Assembly: GCA_016795505.1 (NCBI GenBank)
Contig: JAEUHH010000044.1
Coordinates: 1 to 64,000 of the forward strand
Direction of reading: 5' to 3'
Length of the DNA stretch: 64,000 nt
From: Verrucomicrobiales bacterium
GTDB taxonomy: Bacteria; Verrucomicrobiota; Verrucomicrobiia; Verrucomicrobiales; DEV007
The translations under genes and the position numbers were made by a program. Below are positions 42,653-49,886 of the stretch, in pieces. Below the pieces are notes generated by a model. The model did no database searches. It had not been told where the DNA came from and worked only from the letters and a program-made list of their open reading frames with translations. How positions within the stretch are numbered: the first letter of the stretch is position 1; the number at the start of each line of letters is the position of its first letter.

Positions 42653-44650
42653 TCAGGGTTTGATTTCAGTGGCGGCAACCGCGCCAGTCGCCGCAGCGGC
42701 CGGGTCCGGAGTCGCCGCAGGCGGCGCGACGGTCAGGGCCATCGGGTCCTTGTCGGTAAACGTTTGCGTGATCGTGATTTCGAACGAGTTGCGGTAGTGC
42801 CGTGCCACCGACAACGGGAAGCGTTTGTTCGGAGGCATCTGGCCCTGCCGCTGCTGCATCGTCACGTCGAGAGTGCGCTCGGTCTCCTTCCCTTCCATGA
42901 GTGAGAGGACCTTGAACTCGTCGGCGATGCGGGTGAACTGCTCCGTCAGGAAGTTCTTGCTGCTCAATTTGGCGAGCGTGGCGGCCCCTTCCGTCTTGGA
43001 AAAGCCCTTGATGGTCCACGTGCGGATGAATCCGATCTTGGAGGGCTTTTGATCGCCGGTCGCGCCTGCGTTGACCGTCCCCTCGACCTTGTAGGTGCTT
43101 TCGGAGACAATCAGCCCGCTGTCCGGCTTGAACAATTGAAGCAGCACCTCCAGCGCCAGCCAGCCCTCGGACCGGCGGGCCATGAGGTTCTCCCAGTATT
43201 CGAATCGCTTGCGATCGCGCTCCAGTTTGGTCAGCTCCACCGAAGCCACGCCCGCCTCTTGATCGGGCAGTTTCCAGGCCTCCGTCGTCGCCGCCCGGAG
43301 GTATTCAAATCCCGTCCAGACCGCCAGACCGAGGCACAGGGCCGCCGCCAGCATCTTGGCATGGCCGAAGAAGCGAAGCATCCGCAGATCCTGGAGGGGC
43401 GGATACATCTCCTTCTCCTCTTCGGAAATGCCGAAGAAATTCTGCCCCGACCAGCCATTGGCCAACTCCCGAAACGTCGTCGCCCCACGTACCGGCGAGG
43501 CCTCGTCGATGCGCTTCAGCAGCCCCGCGTCGCCCACGGCCATCTCCGCCCGGGCGGCAGACAACGATGTCAGCGCATCGATCTCCAGCGGCAGTACCAG
43601 ACCGATGTTCATCGGCTCCCGGTCCGAAAAGAAAGCCGACAGCTCAGCCGCCAGATTGTCCTGATTGACCTGGCTCATCGCCGCGATGGTCACGGTCGGA
43701 TTCGGCAGGCCGACGGAGGCCGCCGTGTTGGCAAGGATCTCCCCGAGCGATGCCGGGAAATCCTGCCCCATGCGGTGCTGCAGCGCCCGGATCAGGATCA
43801 GTTCGCCCTCCGGATTGATCACTGCAAGCGTGCTGAACCGGCGGTATTGGAAAACCAGAATGTCCCCGGTCTCCCGCGACGCCTCCCCGTCCAGCAACGC
43901 CGGGGCGATCCGCAGCGCCTCCAGCGGAGCCGAGTAAGCCGCCGTGATGATGGGGATGTTGTGGGACTGCGAGTAGCGGTCCAGTTCAAAGAAAAGTGAT
44001 TGATAGCGGCGGGTGACCTGGATGGCGATCGACCGGCGCTCGCCTTCCTCCACGCCCCAGTAGGGCAGCAGGCGCCAGGAATTCTTCACCGTATCAGCAG
44101 TCTGGTCACCGAGAGCCTCATGCGGATCGGTGGTGAGCAATTCCCTCACCCCGGCGAAATCGATATCAGAGGAAAATTCGGGCGCCAGATCCGAGATCCC
44201 AAACTCGTCGGCGATGTGAAGCACCACCCCGAGGGATTTCACCTTGCCGCCAATTTCCTTGCCCTGGATCAGGCCGCTCAGCGTCTGGTGCAGGCGACGC
44301 AGGCCGTCCTCGTCAAAGTTGGCAAAAATGGCCTCCAACTGGGCCTCATTGAGCGAGTCGTGCAACTGGTGTACGACTTCTTTCGAGATGGGGCGCTGCG
44401 ACGCGACCGACGCGCCGGTGTCGCGGGGCATGACCGGCTCCGGTCCCGGCAACCACTGGCCCGAGCGACGGTCGTAGATGGCGCTGATCACGTCCATGCC
44501 ATCGACCCAGATGTGCCACTGGCGGTCGAGTTCCGTCGCCTCCTTGTACCAGTCCGGATTGCTCGCGCGATTGGTGTGGCGGTTGATCGTCTTCGCCTGG
44601 CGGAAGAGCTGCCAGTCGTTGAGAACCGAAGGATGTTTGACCGAAATCAT
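42653..44650 (-). CDS. PilM/PilN-like (GspL-like) membrane protein
   Basis: 665 residues. The cytoplasmic part (~1-435) contains an ATPase-superfamily-like stretch (FSTLAVINPEGELILIRALQ; VGLPNPTVTIAAMSQVNQ) of the actin-like PilM/GspL kind. One transmembrane helix lies near 442-461 (ALCLGLAVWTGFEYL). The periplasmic part has a coiled coil (SVELTKLERDRKRFEYWENL) and a PilN/GspL-like domain ending in an Ala/Pro tail. So what are two proteins (PilM and PilN) in Pseudomonas appear joined here, as in GspL. Residues ~85-165 add an extra helical region with FANFDEDGLRRLHQTL. It starts a new transcript behind a strong terminator. Confidence 0.65.
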   Translation of the reverse strand: MISVKHPSVLNDWQLFRQAKTINRHTNRASNPDWYKEATELDRQWHIWVDGMDVISAIYDRRSGQWLPGPEPVMPRDTGASVASQRPISKEVVHQLHDSLNEAQLEAIFANFDEDGLRRLHQTLSGLIQGKEIGGKVKSLGVVLHIADEFGISDLAPEFSSDIDFAGVRELLTTDPHEALGDQTADTVKNSWRLLPYWGVEEGERRSIAIQVTRRYQSLFFELDRYSQSHNIPIITAAYSAPLEALRIAPALLDGEASRETGDILVFQYRRFSTLAVINPEGELILIRALQHRMGQDFPASLGEILANTAASVGLPNPTVTIAAMSQVNQDNLAAELSAFFSDREPMNIGLVLPLEIDALTSLSAARAEMAVGDAGLLKRIDEASPVRGATTFRELANGWSGQNFFGISEEEKEMYPPLQDLRMLRFFGHAKMLAAALCLGLAVWTGFEYLRAATTEAWKLPDQEAGVASVELTKLERDRKRFEYWENLMARRSEGWLALEVLLQLFKPDSGLIVSESTYKVEGTVNAGATGDQKPSKIGFIRTWTIKGFSKTEGAATLAKLSSKNFLTEQFTRIADEFKVLSLMEGKETERTLDVTMQQRQGQMPPNKRFPLSVARHYRNSFEITITQTFTDKDPMALTVAPPAATPDPAAAATGAVAATEIKP

Positions 44651-44721
44651 GACGGGAAAGTCTGTTGAAAGGGTTGGCTAGTTCGGTAGAAGAGGCTCCG
44701 GGCGCACCCGTGAAGCGGACA

Positions 44722-44752
44722 AAAAAAGGGAGACCGATATCGAGGCCTCCCT
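44722..44752 (-). terminator. Strong terminator after the pilin genes
   Basis: On the minus strand GGGAGGCC (44752-44745) pairs with GGTCTCCC (44736-44729) with one G-T pair, loop TCGATATC, then seven T residues. It separates pilin expression from the pilM/N-like gene. Confidence 0.92.
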
Positions 44753-44867
44753 GCTGGTTTTAGAGGAGGCGCCGCCCCACCCCGGCCAACGGGGACAAGG
44801 GTGAAGCGGCGATCTGATGGAAAATACTGGATTCCTGTTCCTCAGGCAGAAGTCCAGCCGGTTGGGA

Positions 44868-45251
44868 TTACCAACCCGCGATGCTGGACGGGACGTGGTC
44901 GGCGACCGAGCAGGACAGATACGCCGTGCTCGCGGCCGGGACCGCGGTGCCCCAGGTGTAGGTGCCGCTGGCCGGGCAGGTCGGCTCGGTTTCGATCATC
45001 TTGCCGGAACCGGTGACGTCACCCTTGACCAGAGCGTCGCCGATGTTCTTTTCGTACAGGTTCTGGTAGGAACGAACCGCCTTCTGCACGGTGGCGATGT
45101 TCAGGATGCACTTGGCGCGGTCGGAGCCCTTCTTGTAGGCGGCCACACCGATGAAGAGCACGCTGATCAGGCCGAGAAGAACGGCGATCACGAGGGTGAC
45201 TTCGATGAGGGTCAGACCAGCCTGACCTTTTTTGTTCAATTTCAGTTTCAT
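44868..45251 (-). CDS. Major type IV pilin, copy 1
   Basis: 127 residues. Short class IVa leader MKLKLNKKGQAG, cleavage after G12, mature N-terminus LTLIEVTLVIAVLLGLISVL with Glu at +5 and a 25-residue hydrophobic helix. The globular part is small and has three cysteines (KCILNI, PTCPASG, LSCSVAD). It differs from the copy at 45378 by a single residue, GDV versus GDI, and by nine bases in 384. Its leader carries a hairpin (45285) and an A/C-rich unstructured stretch instead of a Shine-Dalgarno site. The strong terminator downstream suggests high expression. Confidence 0.92.
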   Translation of the reverse strand: MKLKLNKKGQAGLTLIEVTLVIAVLLGLISVLFIGVAAYKKGSDRAKCILNIATVQKAVRSYQNLYEKNIGDALVKGDVTGSGKMIETEPTCPASGTYTWGTAVPAASTAYLSCSVADHVPSSIAGW

Positions 45252-45284
45252 TGCTTTTTGGTGTTGTTTGTTGTCTTGGTAGTT

Positions 45285-45318
45285 CCCCCCTCCGGGACGG
45301 AATGTCCCGGAGGGAGGG
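45285..45318 (-). promoter_or_regulatory. GC-rich hairpin in the leader of pilin copy 1
   Basis: CCCTCCGGGAC (45288-45298) and GTCCCGGAGGG (45304-45314) pair perfectly over 11 bp around a 5-base loop, 37 bases before the pilin ATG on the minus strand. No T run follows, so it is more likely an mRNA stabiliser or processing site between the two pilin messages than a full terminator. Confidence 0.7.
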
Positions 45319-45377
45319 AAAGGTGTGGAATCAGGTTTGGGCTCCAGAGGAGGCAGGTGCCTCCACCGGATCAGTCA

Positions 45378-45761
45378 TCACCAACCGGCGATGCTGGACG
45401 GGACGTGGTCGGCGACCGAGCAGGACAGATACGCCGTGCTCGCGGCCGGGACCGCGGTGCCCCAGGTGTAGGTGCCGCTGGCCGGGCAGGTCGGCTCCGT
45501 TTCGATCATCTTGCCGGAACCGGTGATGTCACCCTTGACCAGAGCGTCTCCGATGTTCTTTTCGTAGAGGTTCTGGTAGGAACGAACCGCCTTCTGCACG
45601 GTGGCGATGTTCAGGATGCACTTGGCACGGTCGGAGCCCTTCTTGTAGGCGGCCACACCGATGAAGAGCACGCTGATCAGGCCGAGAAGAACGGCGATCA
45701 CGAGGGTGACTTCGATGAGGGTCAGACCAGCCTGACCTTTTTTGTTCAGCTTCAGTTTCAT
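45378..45761 (-). CDS. Major type IV pilin, copy 2
   Basis: Tandem duplicate of copy 1: same leader, same +5 Glu, same three cysteines, 126 of 127 residues identical. The near identity stops exactly at the gene borders; intergenic sequence differs between copies. That points to gene conversion or to selection on a recent duplication. The message starts downstream of PilT, with a hairpin (45802) and a leader of CAACAACAAAACAACAA, with no Shine-Dalgarno site. A frame open further upstream overlaps PilT and is not a real extension. Confidence 0.92.
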   Translation of the reverse strand: MKLKLNKKGQAGLTLIEVTLVIAVLLGLISVLFIGVAAYKKGSDRAKCILNIATVQKAVRSYQNLYEKNIGDALVKGDITGSGKMIETEPTCPASGTYTWGTAVPAASTAYLSCSVADHVPSSIAGW

Positions 45762-45801
45762 TGCTTTGGGTATGGTATTGTTGTTTTGTTGTTGTCTTGG
45801 T

Positions 45802-45817
45802 GCGGGTTTTCTCCCGC
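45802..45817 (-). promoter_or_regulatory. Hairpin in the leader of pilin copy 2
   Basis: GCGGG and CCCGC pair around AGAAAA (minus strand), 41 bases before the pilin ATG and 10 bases after the PilT stop. Its position mirrors the larger hairpin before copy 1. No T run follows. Confidence 0.5.
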
Positions 45818-45826
45818 GTCTTATGT

Positions 45827-47041
45827 TCAGACGGCCGCCCTCTGCGGGATGAACAGCCGGGCATCGGCGTCGTCCTCGTTCATGCGGTTCATCTGAAAAG
45901 CTTCGAAATCGATCATGCCGCGGCGCATCAGGTTCTCCAGGTTGCTGTCCCATGCCACGTTGCCGCTGTGGCGGATGGCGTCCTCGAGCGACTTGGCCGC
46001 GCCGTCATAGGCCGCGATGGCCGACCGGACCGAGGAGTCGTTGTTCTGGAGAAACTCGTAGTTCAGCACACGGCCCTTCTGCGTCGGAATCAGGCCCTGC
46101 GAGAGGATGAAGCACATGATCTCCGCCAAGCGTCCCAGCAGCGCCTTGTGCTGCTCGTGCGGGAACATCTCCAGGATACGGCTCATGGTCTTCACCGCGC
46201 CGTTGGTGTGGAGGGTCGAGATGACGAAGTGACCGGTCTGGGCCGCCTCGATGGCCGTGTCCATCGTCTCGCGGTCGCGGATTTCCCCGATCAGGATCAG
46301 GTGCGGTGCCTTGCGGAGGGCGTCCTTCAGGCCCTGCCGGTAGGTCTTCACGTGTTTGCCCACTTCCTGCTGGGTGACAAAGCCGGGTGACGGGATGCGG
46401 CGCGTCGTGTCCTTCGGGTCCGCCATGTCGTGCGGGTAGCGATACTCGATCGGGTCCTCCACCGTCACGATGTGCTTCGGATAGCTGCGGCGCAGCCAGT
46501 CGATCAGGGCGGCCAGGGTGGTCGACTTACCGGAGCCAGTCTGCCCGGTCACGAAAGCCAGCCCCTGGCGGCGTTTCACGAAATTTTTCATCGCCCGCGT
46601 CGTGTCCTGCGACAGACCGAGCACTTCCAGTTCGGCGATGTCGTCACTCAGAATACGGGCAGTGATCCCGATCCCCGAGGCGCTGAGGTGGACCTGCACA
46701 CGCATGCGGCCGCTGATCTGGCCATTCGACATCGGGAAACCTTCGCAGGAAAAGTCCACCACCTTGAATTCCGCGAGCCGCTCGTGCAGCGGCATCTGCT
46801 CCTGCAACTTCGCCTCCACCGACTGGGCGGCGTCGCTCTCCTGCCGCGAGTAGAGCAGCTCGGCGACGTTCATCACCACCTGATTCGGCAGCTCACCCAG
46901 CGTGTAGATGATCTGCAGGCCCTGCTTGGTGTGCACATAGACCATCCGGTTGCTGCGAACCTGGATGTCCGAGATGGAGTTCCCGCCCGCTTGGGCGAAA
47001 ACCTCATTCAACACCTGTTGTCCGTATGCAAACTCGTTCAT
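45827..47041 (-). CDS. pilT: PilT-type retraction ATPase
   Basis: 404 residues of the PilT/PilU branch: no tetracysteine zinc site. Walker A GQTGSGKST near 166-174, Asp box HIVTVEDPIEYRY, Walker B HLILIGEIRDRET, His box AAQTGHFVISTLHTNGAVKT, which is diagnostic of PilT. The N-terminal PAS-like domain (SDIQVRSNRMVYVHTKQGLQ) is normal. An insertion near 210-230 (HDMADPKDTTRRIPSPGFV) and a longer C-terminus distinguish it from E. coli-type PilT. It depolymerises the pilus for twitching or DNA uptake. Its upstream region is an AT-rich island. Confidence 0.93.
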   Translation of the reverse strand: MNEFAYGQQVLNEVFAQAGGNSISDIQVRSNRMVYVHTKQGLQIIYTLGELPNQVVMNVAELLYSRQESDAAQSVEAKLQEQMPLHERLAEFKVVDFSCEGFPMSNGQISGRMRVQVHLSASGIGITARILSDDIAELEVLGLSQDTTRAMKNFVKRRQGLAFVTGQTGSGKSTTLAALIDWLRRSYPKHIVTVEDPIEYRYPHDMADPKDTTRRIPSPGFVTQQEVGKHVKTYRQGLKDALRKAPHLILIGEIRDRETMDTAIEAAQTGHFVISTLHTNGAVKTMSRILEMFPHEQHKALLGRLAEIMCFILSQGLIPTQKGRVLNYEFLQNNDSSVRSAIAAYDGAAKSLEDAIRHSGNVAWDSNLENLMRRGMIDFEAFQMNRMNEDDADARLFIPQRAAV

Positions 47042-47203
47042 CGTGGGGAATTACCTGAAAAGTTTAATGGGTATTACAGCTTTTGTAAATATGAAAATTA
47101 TAAAAACTGCAAAAATTTTTTCGTCCTGCTTTTTATCAAGGGATCTGGGCGGTCTTAAGTGCCTGAAATTTAGCGTTTCTGACCTAAAACCGCCCCACTC
47201 CGC
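47042..47203 (-). promoter_or_regulatory. AT-rich start region of pilT
   Basis: An A+T-rich stretch between pilT and the His-rich protein gene. Reading the minus strand, TTTTTATAATTTTCATA (47106-47090) is identical to 53009-53025 in the divergent region of the locus, and TTGCAG lies just upstream of it. The word TTTTGTAAAT at 47081 recurs near 49862. A promoter or regulator site is likely but exact boxes are uncertain. Confidence 0.5.
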
Positions 47204-48214
47204 TCAGCCGTTGCTTTCCGACTTCTCGTTGGAGGCCGACACCGGGGCTTCCGGACCAGCCGGAGCCACCGCCGGCGTTTCCGCGTCGCGTCCCTGGGCC
47301 CGGGCCAGCATGGCGGTGAATTGCTCGCCCGCCATCCGGGCAAAACGCTCCCGCTCCCGCATCGATTCACGACGCTCCTCGGAGATGGTTTCCCAGCGAC
47401 CCGCGACTTTCGCCTCTTCACGCAGGACATTGAACCGGTGCAGGGTGTAATCCATCCGTTGGCTGAATTCCTCCAGCATGGCCACGGGCGGCTCCTGTCC
47501 CTTCTTGCGGAGATCCTCCTGCTCCATGAAGAACAGGTTCATGATCGCCATCGCCGCCGTCAGCCAGGGCTGCGGATCGGTCGACTCCTTCATGGCTTCC
47601 GCGATCGTCATCCGCGAGATGGTCCGCGCATGCTCACGCTTCGCCGGCGTGCCGCCGAACTCATGGATGGTGAGGAAGAGGAAGTAGCCATTGTAAACGC
47701 CGTAGTCGGTCGGATCCATCTTGTAGCTCCGCAGCAGCATCTTCTCGATATCCGCGGCGACGGCCTGCTGATGGGCCCTGGTCACGGCAAAGGGACTGTT
47801 GCGGTTGTAGCGGGCGATCCCGAGGTCGTGTATCCACTCGCGGGCTTCCGCCACCCAACCGGGCGCGGCTGCGGCGGGCTTCGCCGCATCGGCCGAGTGG
47901 TCGGCATGATCACCGTGATCGTGGTCCGCATGGTCTCCATGGTCCCCACCGGCGGCAGGCGCCTCGGCGTGGCCGTGCTCCTCCTCGTGATGATCGTGGT
48001 CCAGGGGATTCACCTGCTCGATCCCCAGGTGCCACACCACGTCGATGGTGTTCTGGGACAGGCGGGCCAGGGTCTTGCCATAGCCGCTCTGCTGGATCGC
48101 GAACGGGTTTTGGTGATATTTCAGGCCGTTCTCGGTGCGTTTCAGACCAGCGAACCCGAGGCCGGCGAGCACGAGGCCACCGGCGAAGAAGGCGATGATG
48201 ATACGGGGATTCAT
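47204..48214 (-). CDS. Membrane-anchored His-rich protein of the pilus ABC unit
   Basis: 336 residues. One N-terminal membrane helix (RIIIAFFAGGLVLAGLGFAG) places the rest in the periplasm. Residues ~72-106 are packed with His and Asp (HDHHEEEHGHAEA, GDHGDHADHDHGDHADHS), a likely metal-binding stretch. The body is helical (VTRAHQQAVAADIEKMLLRS, YGYFLFLTIHEFGG-like segment, EEFSQRMDYTLHRFNVLREE). The start overlaps the permease stop by ATGA. In Myxococcus xanthus, pilG-pilH-pilI encodes an ABC transporter plus partner needed for pilus assembly; this could be the PilG-like partner, which I infer from context only. Confidence 0.65.
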   Translation of the reverse strand: MNPRIIIAFFAGGLVLAGLGFAGLKRTENGLKYHQNPFAIQQSGYGKTLARLSQNTIDVVWHLGIEQVNPLDHDHHEEEHGHAEAPAAGGDHGDHADHDHGDHADHSADAAKPAAAAPGWVAEAREWIHDLGIARYNRNSPFAVTRAHQQAVAADIEKMLLRSYKMDPTDYGVYNGYFLFLTIHEFGGTPAKREHARTISRMTIAEAMKESTDPQPWLTAAMAIMNLFFMEQEDLRKKGQEPPVAMLEEFSQRMDYTLHRFNVLREEAKVAGRWETISEERRESMRERERFARMAGEQFTAMLARAQGRDAETPAVAPAGPEAPVSASNEKSESNG

Positions 48215-48972
48215 TTCTTTTCGCGGTAGAGGACACAGGCGATGCCGGTGAGCACCAGGCCGAGACCGGCCAGATACAGCACACTGTTGGTGAAGCTGGC
48301 CGCATCGAGCGCACCGAGCTTGAAGACGAGCCGGTTGGTCAGGTCAGCCAGGTGGAAGTGCGGCGAGATCAGGTAGAGGAAGTCCAAGAACGGCTGCCCC
48401 GACTGCGACAGGAAGAAGTCGAGATACCCGATGCCGAACAGCCCGTAAATGGCCAGAGCGCCGGTGATCACGTAGGCGGCCGTGGCATTGAGCCGGGTGC
48501 CCAGCGCGATCGACACCAAAGCCAGCGGTCCCACCACCAGCAGGTGCAGCAGCGCGTACTGGAAATTGGCCGCCACCCACATCTTCGCCTCGTCAGGATT
48601 CGACGGCATGGCAAAGAGCAGGCAGATCGCCACCACACCGAGGATGAAGCCGACAAAGGGCGTCAGACAGCTCAGCCAGATCTGGGTGAGCTGGGACAGC
48701 CGGCCCATGCCCAGCGTCTTGAGATACTCCAGCACGCCGCGCGAGGCCCAGCGATCGCCGAACGAGGCGCCCTGGTAGAAAAGCCAGCCCAAGGCCAGCA
48801 GCCAGAGCATGCCCCACGCGGTCTGGGCGCGGGCAGGCTCGATGAGTTGCGGCTTCTCCTCCCACGGAGTGATCAGCGGGAGCAGCAACGGCAGCACGAG
48901 GAACAACACCGCAAAGATCGCGAAGGTCTTCCGCGTCACGATGGTCGTCAGGGTGAGTTTGTACAAGTTCAT
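48211..48972 (-). CDS. ABC-2-type transporter permease
   Basis: 253 residues with six hydrophobic helices, the ABC-2/NosY layout: TFAIFAVLFLVLPLLLPLI, TAWGMLWLLALGWLFYQG, LTPFVGFILGVVAICLLF, LLHLLVVGPLALVSIALG, ATAAYVITGALAIYGLF and a last helix near the C-terminus. Such permeases pair with a separate ATPase, here 134 bases upstream. A repeat element lies between the two genes, but direction and function suggest one transporter. Substrate unknown. Gene order ATPase-permease-anchored protein beside pilus genes recalls Myxococcus pilHI with pilG. Confidence 0.82.
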   Translation of the reverse strand: MNLYKLTLTTIVTRKTFAIFAVLFLVLPLLLPLITPWEEKPQLIEPARAQTAWGMLWLLALGWLFYQGASFGDRWASRGVLEYLKTLGMGRLSQLTQIWLSCLTPFVGFILGVVAICLLFAMPSNPDEAKMWVAANFQYALLHLLVVGPLALVSIALGTRLNATAAYVITGALAIYGLFGIGYLDFFLSQSGQPFLDFLYLISPHFHLADLTNRLVFKLGALDAASFTNSVLYLAGLGLVLTGIACVLYREKK

Positions 48973-49014
48973 TTTGAGTTCTAAGGGTTCAGTTTTCCGT
49001 TTTCAGAAGTCTGC

Positions 49015-49063
49015 TTTTCGATGAAACAGGGTTGGATCGGAGATCTAACAGGGTTGGATCGGA
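49015..49063. repeat. 22-bp-period repeat, two units, core AACAGGGTTG (locus 7 of 8)
   Basis: TCGATGAAACAGGGTTGGAT and GATCTAACAGGGTTGGATC: both cores in the complementary orientation on this strand, with a 22-base period. It lies between the ABC ATPase and permease genes of the pilus locus. Confidence 0.88.
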
Positions 49064-49105
49064 ATCTGGCTCCCGAATCCTGCGCCTGGTTTCCCCTCCC
49101 CCGGA

Positions 49106-49780
49106 TCAGTTCAGCGATTTGCGGGTTTCGAACCAGTCGAGGGCGCCCTCGACTTCGAGTTGACGGATGGTGCCGTCGTTGATCACCACGGCGCTCTCGG
49201 CGCGCAGGGTCGGCTCGTCGGGATGCACGCAGACGAGGCGCACCACGCCGTCGCTGTTCTCGCGCCAGATGGCGTCCACTTCGTCGCGGACGTGGAAGTC
49301 GAGTCCGGAAAAGGGCTCATCGAGCAGCATCACCTGGCTCTTGCCGTCGCAGGCCTTGGTCTCGGCGAGGATCAGCGTCACCTTCTGGCGATTGCCCTTG
49401 GAGAGCTTGCCGTAGGGCTTCTTCACATCGAGTTCGAGCCGCTCGGCGTAGCCCAGCGCCCGCTCCAACAGGCCGTTGGTGAAGAAGGCCTTGAAGATCT
49501 GCTTCGAGGTCAGTTCGGGATCGAAGCGGAGTTCTTCATCGATATACTGAATCTGACCCGCGACGGAGAACTGTCCATCGATGGCGGGAATGAGACCGGC
49601 GAGCGTTTTCAGCAGGGTCGTCTTCCCCCGGCCATTGCGGGCCAGGAGTAGGTGACGTCCGCTGTCGAGGACGATGTCGCCCTCGGCTTTGGCCAGTTTC
49701 AGATCGGACGATTGGCCGCCCAAGCGCCGCTTGGGATAGCCGATGGTCATGTCTTGTCGGATTTCGATTTTTGGGTTCAT
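49106..49780 (-). CDS. ABC transporter ATP-binding protein with unusual motifs
   Basis: 224 residues. Walker A reads ARNGRGKT (47-54), where the first Gly of GxxGxGKT is Ala; the signature is LSKGNRQ (126-132) in place of LSGGQ. Walker B and catalytic Glu (MLLDEP, D154/E155) and the D-loop SGLD are intact, so ATP hydrolysis is still plausible. The switch His is in CVHPDEP. It would pair with the permease downstream. Upstream lies an AT-rich island that likely holds its promoter. Confidence 0.85.
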   Translation of the reverse strand: MNPKIEIRQDMTIGYPKRRLGGQSSDLKLAKAEGDIVLDSGRHLLLARNGRGKTTLLKTLAGLIPAIDGQFSVAGQIQYIDEELRFDPELTSKQIFKAFFTNGLLERALGYAERLELDVKKPYGKLSKGNRQKVTLILAETKACDGKSQVMLLDEPFSGLDFHVRDEVDAIWRENSDGVVRLVCVHPDEPTLRAESAVVINDGTIRQLEVEGALDWFETRKSLN

Positions 49781-49886
49781 GGCTGCATTAAGACGGGATT
49801 CTCTGCAATTATTGTAAATATTACAGAAATCGGACTATTTAGCAACCATAAAATTTATAATTTTTGTAAATTTTTAGATTTTCCGG
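49781..49886 (-). promoter_or_regulatory. AT-rich start region of the ABC ATPase gene
   Basis: An AT island with ATTGTAAATATTACAG (49811) and TTTTTGTAAATTTTTAG (49861), which share TTGTAAAT with the pilT start region, and ATAATTTTTG (49857), one or two changes from the ATAATTTTCA word found elsewhere in the locus. Probable promoter or operator region; boxes not resolved. Confidence 0.45.

Noticed and set aside
47204-48214. The His-rich protein as a zinc-uptake (ZnuA/ZIP-type) component
   Set aside because: It has an N-terminal membrane anchor and no cluster A-1 or ZIP motifs; only the His-rich stretch is shared.
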